Source of the DNA: Paractinoplanes durhamensis
Lineage (GTDB): Bacteria > Actinomycetota > Actinomycetes > Mycobacteriales > Micromonosporaceae
Direction of reading: 5' to 3'
Assembly (NCBI RefSeq): GCF_016862175.1
Contig: NZ_BOML01000056.1
Span: 62,001-126,000, forward strand
DNA length: 64,000 bases
The number at the start of each line of letters is the position of its first letter. Within the stretch, counting starts at the first letter, position 1. The position numbers were made by a program, and so were the translations under genes. The notes below the pieces were generated by a model. It searched no databases. It saw nothing but the letters and a program-made list of their open reading frames with translations, and was not told where the DNA came from. This document shows, in pieces, positions 1-6,540 of the stretch.

Positions 1-130
1 TCAGGCGGCTCGCGGTGGAGACGCTGCCGCCGCCCACCGGCGTCTCCCGGATGCGCTGGTGGGTGAGAAATGTCGGGAGATGCTCGGGGTGCGCGCGCAA
101 GTACGCCTGGTCCACGGGGTTATCTTCCAC
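1..130 (-). CDS. Fructosamine/aminoglycoside kinase-like protein, 5' part only
   Basis: The first 43 codons of a leftward gene lie here and the rest is beyond the window edge. The start is well fixed: an in-frame TAA sits two codons before the GTG at 130. The visible N-terminus contains RETPVGGGSVSTASRL, which resembles the N-lobe glycine-rich segment of actinobacterial fructosamine kinase/APH-fold kinases, where a PVxGGSI-type loop precedes the first strand. That assignment is by resemblance only, because no catalytic HxD or DxD segment is inside the window. The gene is divergent from the acetyltransferase starting at 172, leaving a 41-nt shared promoter region. Confidence 0.45.
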   Translation of the reverse strand, partial: MEDNPVDQAYLRAHPEHLPTFLTHQRIRETPVGGGSVSTASRL

Positions 131-171
131 TTCGGCTTACGGACGCCCGGAATCGGAGTCAAAATGTCGGC

Positions 172-675
172 ATGAGCCCTGTCACTGTGCGTTCGTACCG
201 TCCAGGTGACCACGCCGCAGGTCGACGACTGTGGTCCGAGCTGACCAACCAGCACAACCGGATGTACGGAGAGCCGACCGACGACGGGGGCGAAGGGTTC
301 GAGGAATATCTGACCCGGCTCGATCTGAGCGGGCTCTGGGTGGCCGACCACGCGGACGACGGGGTGATCGGGCTGGTCGGCATCATCATGAGGGGCCGGG
401 CCGGCGTGGTGGAGCCGATCGTCGTCACGATCTCTCACCGGCACAAGGGCGTGGGGCGCAAGCTGCTGCGACACGTTGCGAGCGAGGCCAAGAGGCGGAA
501 CATGACCGCTCTGACGATCTCGCCGGACTCGCGGAACGTGGACGCCATCCGCAGCCTGCACGCTGCCGGCTACGACGTTCTTACCTCTATTGAGTTGACG
601 CTCGACCTGGGCCGCAATGCGCATGAGCGGCACCAGGAGGGGCTTGAACTGCACGATATGCAGTTCCGCTCGTAG
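172..675 (+). CDS. GNAT family N-acetyltransferase
   Basis: Predicted 167-residue cytosolic acetyl-CoA-dependent acyltransferase. After the start MSPVTVRSYRPGD comes a typical GNAT order: beta1-alpha1 with RLWSEL, a central strand GLVGIIM, then the acetyl-CoA loop HRHKGVGRKLLRHV (the Q/RxxGxG/A motif A), and a C-terminal LHAAGYDV segment like the usual motif B. The ATG at 172 is preferred over an upstream in-frame ATG at 70 because the extra residues look non-coding and would overlap the divergent gene. The substrate cannot be read from the sequence. The gene is followed by the inverted DnaA-box repeat at 693-727. Confidence 0.8.
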   Translation: MSPVTVRSYRPGDHAAGRRLWSELTNQHNRMYGEPTDDGGEGFEEYLTRLDLSGLWVADHADDGVIGLVGIIMRGRAGVVEPIVVTISHRHKGVGRKLLRHVASEAKRRNMTALTISPDSRNVDAIRSLHAAGYDVLTSIELTLDLGRNAHERHQEGLELHDMQFRS

Positions 676-692
676 GCTGCGCAACTTTCTTC

Positions 693-727
693 GAGCCTGT
701 GGATAACGAGCGGTTGTCCACAGGCTC
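693..727. promoter_or_regulatory. Inverted pair of DnaA boxes in a 15-bp stem
   Basis: GAGCCTGTGGATAAC (693-707) is followed after a 5-nt loop by GTTGTCCACAGGCTC (713-727), an inverted repeat with one mismatch. The arms contain TGTGGATAA (698-706, complement of TTATCCACA) and TTGTCCACA (714-722), both exact DnaA-box 9-mers facing each other. It lies between the GNAT stop and the DUF4192 start, so it could be a terminator, an operator or a DnaA site. Confidence 0.6.
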
Positions 728-774
728 AGCTTTTGGCACTTCCCCGGTCGGCCCGCCCCGCCAAGCTCTGCGGC

Positions 775-1815
775 ATGACCCCGGATTGCACGATCACCGT
801 CCGTTCCCCGGCCGAAGCCGTCGCCTACACGCCCTACGTGCTCGGCTTCCACCCGACCGAAAGCCTGGTCGTGCTCGGCCTGGCCGGGAAGCTGGTTCTC
901 GTCGGCATGCGCTACGACCTGCCGCCCCCGGTCGCCGCCTACGAGGATGTGGCGGAGCTGATCGCCCAGCAGGGGGTGCCCGAGGTGATGGTGCTCGGCT
1001 ACGGGCCACCCGGCCTGGTCACCCCGGCGGTGCTCGGCCTGGTGGGGGCGCTCAGGTCGGCGGGTGTCCGGGTGCAGGACGCGCTGCGGGTCTTCGACGG
1101 GCGCTGGTGGTCCTACACCTGTTCCGACGCGGCGTGCTGCCCGGCCGAGGGCACGCTGTGCCGCCCCGACCTGGCCGCCGAGGCGGTCTTCCGCGGCATG
1201 GTGGCGCTGCCCGACCGTAAGGCCCTGGTCGCCAAGGTGGCTCCGGCCGAGGGCGCGGTTCGGCGGGAGATGGTGGCCGCCACCGAGCGGGCTCGCGCCC
1301 GATTCACCGACCTCTCCGCGGAGGATGTCGTGGCCGCGCGTGGCGGCCGGTGGGTGCGCAAGGCCGGCCGGCAGGCGATCCGGGAGGCGGAGCGGGTCGC
1401 GCGGGCCGGCGGGGTGCCGTCGCACGACGAGATCGCGTGGCTGGGTGTGCTGCTCCTCGAGCCGGTGGTGCTCGACTACGCGCTGGATCGCTGGGGGCCG
1501 GACGAGTGGCGCCTGCGGCTGTGGACCGAGGTGCTGCGCCTGGTCGAGCCCCTCTTCGCACCGGGGCCGGCGTGCCTGCTGGGGTTCGCGGCATGGCGGT
1601 CCGGCGACGGGGCGCTCGCCCGGGTGGCGCTCGACCGTGCGCTGAGGTCAAACCCGGGGCACCGGACGGCGGGGGTGCTCGACCGGGTGCTGAGCGCGGG
1701 GATCGGCCCGCATGCGCTGGTGGCACTGACTCCACCGACAGCGGCGGGGCATCGGCGGCGGGGGACCGACGGCGGGCGGCGGATACGTCGCGGCACCCGC
1801 CGCCGGTCGCTGTGA
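775..1815 (+). CDS. DUF4192 domain-containing protein
   Basis: A 346-residue protein of the actinobacterial DUF4192 family. The family hallmark is at the N-terminus: a short lead-in followed by AVAYTPYVLGFHPTESLVVLGL, spanning roughly residues 12-33. The middle part has SYTCSDAACCPAEG, a cysteine-containing segment conserved in the family, and the C-terminal half is alpha-helical with TPR-like text (CLLGFAAWRSGDGALARVALDRAL). The last ~35 residues are Arg/Gly rich and probably disordered. The ATG at 775 is chosen because the family begins right there; an upstream TTG at 733 would only add unrelated residues. The family's function is not known to me. The DnaA-box inverted repeat lies directly upstream. 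Confidence 0.85.
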   Translation: MTPDCTITVRSPAEAVAYTPYVLGFHPTESLVVLGLAGKLVLVGMRYDLPPPVAAYEDVAELIAQQGVPEVMVLGYGPPGLVTPAVLGLVGALRSAGVRVQDALRVFDGRWWSYTCSDAACCPAEGTLCRPDLAAEAVFRGMVALPDRKALVAKVAPAEGAVRREMVAATERARARFTDLSAEDVVAARGGRWVRKAGRQAIREAERVARAGGVPSHDEIAWLGVLLLEPVVLDYALDRWGPDEWRLRLWTEVLRLVEPLFAPGPACLLGFAAWRSGDGALARVALDRALRSNPGHRTAGVLDRVLSAGIGPHALVALTPPTAAGHRRRGTDGGRRIRRGTRRRSL

Positions 1816-1832
1816 CCGCGGCTGGGCACCGG

Positions 1833-3491
1833 TCAGGGACGTTCCGTCTCCTGACGCACGGTGTCCGAGCCGTCCCCGGCCGTCGAGCGGAGAGCCGGAG
1901 CCGGAGCTGGGGTCGGGGTCGGGGTGTCCGCGGTCTGCTGCAGGCCGGGCACCCGGTCCTCGACGACGAAGGTGGCCCGGGTGTGGGCCGCGGCGCCGGG
2001 CGTGGTGACGAAGGGCAGCACCCGGAAGTCCGCGGTCATCGCGCTCGGCGTGATCCGGGTGCGGACGTAACCCCGCTGGTTGCTGTAGAAGCGCAGGTGG
2101 GGGTTCCAGGCCGCCCACGGGTGCGTCGCCGGCGCGCTGTCGGCACCGTTACCGCCGGAGGTGATCGACGAGCAGACCAGCTCGGTGCCGACCGTGCGGG
2201 TGGTCGGGTCCCGATAGTCGAGCTTCAACTCGTCGGCCCAGTGCGCGTGCACGTCACCGGTCAGCACGACCGGGTTGCGCACCCCGGCGTCCACCCAGCC
2301 GCGGGTGATCCGCTCGCGCGACGCCACGTAGCCGTCCCAGGAGTCCATGCTGGTCACCACGGCCGGGCCGGCGTTGTTGTCCCGCTGGCCGAAGAAAACC
2401 TGCTGGCCGAGGATGTCCCACTGGGCGGTCGACCGGCGGAAACCGTCGAGCAGCCACCGCTCCTGCTCGGCGCCGGTGATCGAGCGACCCGGGGCGTAGG
2501 CGTCGGCGCATTCCTTGTGGCCGTCGCCGCAGGCCTGGTCGTCGCGGAACTGCCGAGTGTCGAGCATGTGGAAGGTGGCCAGCCGTCCCCACTGGATCCG
2601 GCGGTACAACTGCATGTCGATGCCGCGCGGGATCGAGGTCCGGCGCAGCGGCATGTTCTCGTAGTAGGCCTGGAAGGCCGCGGCCCGCCGGGCCAGGAAA
2701 TCGGGGTCGGGTCGCTCGGGCGTCTCGTCCGCCCAGTTGTTCTCGACCTCGTGGTCGTCGAAGACCACCGCCCATGGCGCGACGGCGTGCGCGGCCTGCA
2801 GGTCCGGGTCGGCCTTGTACTGGGCGTGGCGCTGGCGGTAATTGGCCAGCGTCACGGTCTCCGGCCCGAGGTGGTCACGCGGGTTCCCGCCGGGGATGAC
2901 GTAGTCGCCGGCCTTGTATTCGTACTGGTAATCGCCCAGGTGCAGGATCAGCTCCGGCTCGTCCTCGGCCACCCGACGGTAGGCGGTGAAGTAGCCATGC
3001 TCGTACTGCGAGCAGGAGACGAAGGACATGGCCAGGCTGTCGCACCGGGCCCAGCGCGCGGGTGCGGTGCGGGTGCGGCCGACCCGGGAGACATAGCGCT
3101 CGGCCCGGAAGCGGTAGAAGTATTCGCGCCCGGCGAGCAGGTGGGTGAGCTCGACGTGGACCGTGTGCGCGGCGGCGGCCCGGGCGATCGTGACGCCCCG
3201 GCGCACCACGCGGCGGAAGCGTTCGTCGGCGGCGATCTCCCACTCGACCGGGACGTCGCGCGACGGCATGCCGCCGAGTCCGTCCTCGGCGAGCGGGGTC
3301 GGTGCGAGCCGGGTCCAGAGCACGAATCCGTCCGGCTCCGGGTCGCCGGACGCGACACCGAGCGTGAACGGGTCCGAGCGCAGCGGCCCACGGTAGGCAG
3401 TCGCGGCGGCGGACAGCGGCAGGGTGGTGGCCGCACCGGCGGCGCCGACGGCCGCGGAGCTGAGCAGCAGGGTGCGTCTCGTGAGAGCCAT
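1833..3491 (-). CDS. phoD: PhoD-family alkaline phosphatase/phosphodiesterase, Tat-exported
   Basis: A 552-residue secreted metallophosphatase. Residues 1-32 form a twin-arginine signal (TRRTLLL, then an alanine-rich core ending near ATA). The PhoD N-terminal domain follows with DPFTLGVASGDPEPDGFVLW, and then the metallophosphatase core: SFVSCSQYEHGYF, HLGDYQYEY, VVFDDHEVENNW and LTGDVHAHWADEL, which supply the Asp, Asn and His metal ligands of PhoD enzymes. The family hydrolyses phosphate mono- and diesters outside the cell using Fe/Ca centres. The C-terminus ends in a Pro/Thr/Ala tail of low complexity. It is convergent with DUF4192, 17 nt away. Phosphate regulation is expected from the family, but I did not identify a PHO box. 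Confidence 0.93.
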   Translation of the reverse strand: MALTRRTLLLSSAAVGAAGAATTLPLSAAATAYRGPLRSDPFTLGVASGDPEPDGFVLWTRLAPTPLAEDGLGGMPSRDVPVEWEIAADERFRRVVRRGVTIARAAAAHTVHVELTHLLAGREYFYRFRAERYVSRVGRTRTAPARWARCDSLAMSFVSCSQYEHGYFTAYRRVAEDEPELILHLGDYQYEYKAGDYVIPGGNPRDHLGPETVTLANYRQRHAQYKADPDLQAAHAVAPWAVVFDDHEVENNWADETPERPDPDFLARRAAAFQAYYENMPLRRTSIPRGIDMQLYRRIQWGRLATFHMLDTRQFRDDQACGDGHKECADAYAPGRSITGAEQERWLLDGFRRSTAQWDILGQQVFFGQRDNNAGPAVVTSMDSWDGYVASRERITRGWVDAGVRNPVVLTGDVHAHWADELKLDYRDPTTRTVGTELVCSSITSGGNGADSAPATHPWAAWNPHLRFYSNQRGYVRTRITPSAMTADFRVLPFVTTPGAAAHTRATFVVEDRVPGLQQTADTPTPTPAPAPALRSTAGDGSDTVRQETERP

Positions 3492-3561
3492 GCGGGCAGC
3501 CTCGCGACCATAGATGGCCGTAGATCGCGGCGAGGCTTACGGGCCGCGGAAGCTCACGTGT

Positions 3562-4389
3562 TCAGACGGTTACGCGGTGTGCCGAAGAGTAGACGTTCAT
3601 GGTGGCGCCACGAAGAAATCCGACAAGCGTCATGCCGGCCTCGTCGGCCAGCTCGGCGGCCAGCGTGCTGGGTGCCGAAACGGCCGCGAGCAACGGGATG
3701 CCGGCCATCCACGCCTTCTGGGTCAGCTCGAAGCTGGCCCGGCCGGACACCAGCAACAGGTGGCCGGCGAGCGGCAGCCGGCCCTCGCGCGCGGCCCAGC
3801 CGATCACCTTGTCGACCGCGTTGTGCCGGCCGACATCTTCGCGCAGCACCAGCAACTCGCCGGCCGCCGTGAACAGTCCGGCCGCGTGCAGGCCGCCGGT
3901 GCGCTCGAAGGTTCGCTGCGCCGCCCGCAGCCGGTCGGGCAGCTCGGCCAGCGTGGCGGCCGGCACCGTCATCGGGTCGCCGGCCACGTCGAAGCGGGAC
4001 CTGGTGCGCACCGCGTCGATGCTCGCCTTTCCGCACACACCGCAGGAGCTGGTGGTGTAGAAGTTCCGGCTCAGGTCGGTGACCGGCGGTGGCACATCAG
4101 CGCCGAGGACCACGTCGACCACGTTGTACGTGTTCGGGGTGTCGGTGCCCGCGCACAGCTGGGCGGTCACCACGTCGTCGGCCGCGCGGATGATTCCCTC
4201 GGTGAGCAGGAACCCGATGGCCAGGTCGATGTCCTGGCCGGGAGTGCGCATGGTGACCGCGAGCGGCTGCTTGCGCAGCCGGATCTCCAGCGGCTCCTCG
4301 GCAGCTAGCTCGTCGGGACCGCGCCGCGGATCGCCGGCCGAGTCCAGGTTGATCTTCAGGACCGGTCGTCGGATCGACGTGCGCGCCAT
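3562..4389 (-). CDS. fdhD: Formate dehydrogenase accessory sulfurtransferase FdhD
   Basis: A 275-residue homologue of FdhD, which passes sulfur from the cysteine desulfurase to the molybdenum cofactor of formate dehydrogenases. The family's CxxC is present as SSCGVCGKAS (C116 and C119). The conserved blocks EEPLEIRL, MRTPG, DLAIGFLLTEGI and REDVGRHNAVDKVIG are intact. The ATG at 4389 (MARTSIRRPV) is chosen over an upstream in-frame start that would add 33 residues with no family match. It faces mobA across a 121-nt divergent promoter region, and both products serve molybdenum-cofactor enzymes, so shared control is likely. No formate dehydrogenase subunit is inside the window. Confidence 0.95.
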   Translation of the reverse strand: MARTSIRRPVLKINLDSAGDPRRGPDELAAEEPLEIRLRKQPLAVTMRTPGQDIDLAIGFLLTEGIIRAADDVVTAQLCAGTDTPNTYNVVDVVLGADVPPPVTDLSRNFYTTSSCGVCGKASIDAVRTRSRFDVAGDPMTVPAATLAELPDRLRAAQRTFERTGGLHAAGLFTAAGELLVLREDVGRHNAVDKVIGWAAREGRLPLAGHLLLVSGRASFELTQKAWMAGIPLLAAVSAPSTLAAELADEAGMTLVGFLRGATMNVYSSAHRVTV

Positions 4390-4510
4390 GTCCCGAGCGT
4401 AGGCCGCAACCGCCGAAGGGTGGATCGGCGAGCGGTCAACCGATAGTGATCTACGACCGCGAAGTGAGCGCGCGGTCACGCTCGACACGCGCTCGGGATA
4501 CGGTACGTAC

Positions 4511-5110
4511 GTGGGAGGGTTTGCGGCGGTGGTTCTGGCCGGTGGCGCGGCACGGCGGATGGGCGGCGCGGATAAGCCGACTCTGCCAGTCGGCGGTCAA
4601 TCCATGCTGACTCGTGTCCTGGCCGCGGTGCATGATGCCGACCCCAGGATCGTGGTCGGCCCGGTGCCGCCCGACCTGCCGGTTCCCGTGCATTCCACCC
4701 GGGAGCAACCGCCTGGTGGCGGTCCGGTCGCGGCCACCGCGGCCGGTCTCGCGCTGGTGCCGGAGGGCGTCACGTTCACCGCGTTGCTCGCCGCCGACCT
4801 GCCGCTGCTGACCGGCGAAGCCATCGATGTGCTGCGGCTGACCGCGGAATCGGCGCCGATGCAGGGCGCCGTCTACCGCGACGCCGAAGGCCGCCGGCAA
4901 CTGCTGTGCGGGGTGTGGCGGACCGCGGCGCTGCGCGAGGCGGTGGAGCGGCTCCGGGAAGCGCGTGGCGATCTGCACGGTGCGTCCGTCCGCGAGCTGA
5001 TGGAATACCTGCGCGTGGCCGAGGTGTCCTGGCGACGCCCGGGCCCGCCGCCATGGTTCGACTGCGACACCGACGACGACCTGCGCACGGCCGAGGAATG
5101 GGCCCGATGA
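4511..5110 (+). CDS. mobA: Molybdenum cofactor guanylyltransferase
   Basis: A 199-residue nucleotidyltransferase that adds GMP to molybdopterin to make the bis-MGD type cofactor. The signature LAGGAARRMGGADK occupies residues 9-22 with the catalytic lysine at 22. AADLPLL (the metal-binding Asp segment) and PWFDCDTDDDL near the C-terminus follow the family. GTG start; the spacing of upstream TACGGT to the GTG is compatible with a very short or leaderless transcript. The stop codon overlaps an ATG (ATGA, 5107-5110), the first of three consecutive junction copies leading into the DUF6457 gene. The C-terminal text DDDLRTAEEWAR is the template that the following repeats resemble. Confidence 0.92.
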   Translation: MGGFAAVVLAGGAARRMGGADKPTLPVGGQSMLTRVLAAVHDADPRIVVGPVPPDLPVPVHSTREQPPGGGPVAATAAGLALVPEGVTFTALLAADLPLLTGEAIDVLRLTAESAPMQGAVYRDAEGRRQLLCGVWRTAALREAVERLREARGDLHGASVRELMEYLRVAEVSWRRPGPPPWFDCDTDDDLRTAEEWAR

Positions 5111-5176
5111 GCGACCTGTGCACGGCCGAGGAGCGGGCCCGATGAGCGACCTGTGCACGGCCGAGGAGCGGGCCCG
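5072..5176 (+). repeat. 35-bp tandem repeat across the mobA/DUF6457 junction
   Basis: Three consecutive 35-bp units (5072-5106, 5107-5141, 5142-5176) precede the DUF6457 start. The last two are identical; the first matches from GACCTG onward with three or so changes and codes for the MobA C-terminus. A short homology, CGACCT, found both in the mobA end and in the DUF6457 start could have seeded the duplication. Each unit carries GAGGAG or GAGGAA as a ribosome-binding site and a copy of the ATGA stop/start overlap. Confidence 0.9.
5107..5145 (+). CDS. Mini-ORF 1 linking mobA to the DUF6457 gene
   Basis: A 12-codon ORF encoding MSDLCTAEERAR. Its ATG overlaps the mobA stop (ATGA) and its TGA overlaps the next ATG at 5142. 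The peptide starts like the DUF6457 protein (MSDL) and ends like MobA (TAEEWAR), so it is a by-product of the junction duplication. Whether the peptide is made or has a role is unknown; the more likely consequence is altered translational coupling. The Shine-Dalgarno-like GAGGAA lies within mobA. Confidence 0.35.
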   Translation: MSDLCTAEERAR

Positions 5177-5180
5177 ATGA
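5142..5180 (+). CDS. Mini-ORF 2 linking mobA to the DUF6457 gene
   Basis: A second identical 12-codon ORF (MSDLCTAEERAR). It begins in the stop of mini-ORF 1 and its TGA overlaps the DUF6457 ATG at 5177. GAGGAG lies 8 nt before its ATG. Together with mini-ORF 1 it forms an unbroken chain of ATGA couplings from mobA to the DUF6457 gene. Confidence 0.35.
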   Translation: MSDLCTAEERAR

Positions 5181-5416
5181 GCGACCTCGCGGCCTGGGTC
5201 GAGGCGGCCGGGCGGGAGCTCGGCCTGGACCCGGCTGACGTGCCGGTCACGGCGGTTCTCGACCTGGCGAAGGACGTCGCGCACGGTGTCGTACGCCCGG
5301 GAGCGCCCGTCTCGGCATACCTCATGGGTGTCGCGGTAGGCCGCGGAGCGGACCCCGCGGACGTGGCCGGACGACTCAGTCAGCTCGCGCTCTCGTGGTC
5401 GAAACCCACCGCCTGA
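5177..5416 (+). CDS. DUF6457 domain-containing protein
   Basis: A 79-residue protein with the DUF6457 core: WVEAAGRELGLD, then VLDLAKDVAHGVVRPGAPVSAYL and a glycine-rich helix. The family is small, helical and of unknown function, and in actinobacteria it often sits next to mobA or is fused to it, which suggests a role with molybdenum-cofactor nucleotidyl transfer. The ATG at 5177 is selected because MSDLAAWVEAAG aligns with the family start and GAGGAG lies 8 nt upstream; earlier in-frame codons belong to the repeats. Translation is probably coupled to mobA through the two mini-ORFs. Confidence 0.8.
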   Translation: MSDLAAWVEAAGRELGLDPADVPVTAVLDLAKDVAHGVVRPGAPVSAYLMGVAVGRGADPADVAGRLSQLALSWSKPTA

Positions 5417-5454
5417 AGTCTCTCGATAGGGTGGCGGAGACGGAGGTGCCGATC

Positions 5455-6540
5455 ATGACGGTAGACAGCGCCGCAGGCGAGTCGAACGACAACATCCTGC
5501 TCGACGAGCCGACCACGGCTGACCTGCGGGCCAAGGTGACTGAGGCCTGGCGGGAGTTCGCCGGCGCGCTGGCCGCGCTGTTGCCGACGCTCGCCCCGGG
5601 CGGGCATATCGATGTCACGCTCGACCCGACCGCCTCGGGCACCGGCCTGGCGGTCTATTCGGTGAGCATCCGCGTGCTGCCCGACGGCGTCGTGGAGGCG
5701 CTCGCGGTCGGCAACGCCGAACTGCCCGAGGGTTTCCGGATGGATCGGGCCGCGGTCGCCGACCTGGTCGCGCTCGGCTGGTCGCCGCCGGGTGTGCTGC
5801 CGGGCTCGGGCGATTCGTTCGGTCTGCGCTCGTCCGTCGACAAGTCGAGCAGCCTGGCCGCGATCGTCAGCCGCACGCTGCGTGACGTCTACGGCGCGCC
5901 GCACCCGGCCTTCCTGGTCTACCTGGTGCACGACGAGGACGACGAGCCGATCGAGACCGCCCCGCTGGCCACCGCCCGGCACGAGCCGGGCATCGGCAAG
6001 GTGCTCGACCTGGATGACCTCGACGAGGACGGCGAGTTGTCGGCGGCGCTGGCGAGCGCGGCCGACGAGGTGGTGCCGCTCGAGGAGCGGGTGCGCACGG
6101 TGGTCGCCACGATGTCCAAGACGACGATCGACCAGCTGCAGGTCGACACGGACGGTGACATCGGCATCCGGGCCGGCTCGGCGATGGTCTTCGTCCGGGT
6201 TCGCGACAATCCGCCCCTGGTGGATGTCTTCTCGCCGATCCTGACCGAGGTGGAGCCGACCGAGGAGCTCTACGTCAAGCTGTCCGAGCTGACCAACCGC
6301 ATGCCGATCGGCCGCCTCTACTGCGCGCAGGACACGGTGTGGGCGTCGATCCCGGTCTTCGGCCGCAACTTCCAGGCCACCCACCTCATGCTGGCCGTGC
6401 AGGTGATGACCGGCCTGGCCGACGAGCTGGACGACCGGCTGCACGGCGAGTTCGGCGGCAAGCGCTTCTTCGTCGAGGGCGACAAGCCCGCGCCCGCGAA
6501 GCAGCCCACCGACGACCACCGCCCGGGCATGTATCTCTAG
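5455..6540 (+). CDS. YbjN/TY-chaperone-like domain protein
   Basis: A 361-residue soluble acidic protein. The C-terminal half (about residues 210-335) has the text of YbjN/CesT-type folds: ERVRTVVATMSKT, a strand pair, DVFSPILTEVEPTEELYVKLSELTNRMPIG, then QDTVWASIPVFG. The N-terminal half looks like an associated domain seen in actinobacterial peptide-binding chaperone families. The role is probably as an adaptor or chaperone, but no partner is evident. The start at 5455 has GGAGG about 9 nt upstream, better than an in-frame GTG at 5395 inside the previous gene. It is convergent with the beta-propeller gene and the two stops overlap within CTAG (6537-6540). Confidence 0.6.
   Translation: MTVDSAAGESNDNILLDEPTTADLRAKVTEAWREFAGALAALLPTLAPGGHIDVTLDPTASGTGLAVYSVSIRVLPDGVVEALAVGNAELPEGFRMDRAAVADLVALGWSPPGVLPGSGDSFGLRSSVDKSSSLAAIVSRTLRDVYGAPHPAFLVYLVHDEDDEPIETAPLATARHEPGIGKVLDLDDLDEDGELSAALASAADEVVPLEERVRTVVATMSKTTIDQLQVDTDGDIGIRAGSAMVFVRVRDNPPLVDVFSPILTEVEPTEELYVKLSELTNRMPIGRLYCAQDTVWASIPVFGRNFQATHLMLAVQVMTGLADELDDRLHGEFGGKRFFVEGDKPAPAKQPTDDHRPGMYL

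Noticed and set aside
1..1425. Long open frame of 474 codons on the minus strand
   Set aside because: It runs antisense to the GNAT and DUF4192 genes, has an Arg/His/Gly-rich low-complexity product and no family match. The true minus-strand gene here is only the 43-codon partial kinase in another frame.
1350..3872. Open frame of 840 codons on the plus strand opposite phoD
   Set aside because: A high-GC shadow of DUF4192, PhoD and FdhD genes; product is Arg/Gly/Val-rich without domains, while PhoD on the other strand has a signal peptide and all motifs.
5072..5176. CRISPR array
   Set aside because: The repeats are direct tandem copies with no spacers and are part of coding junctions. No cas genes are present.
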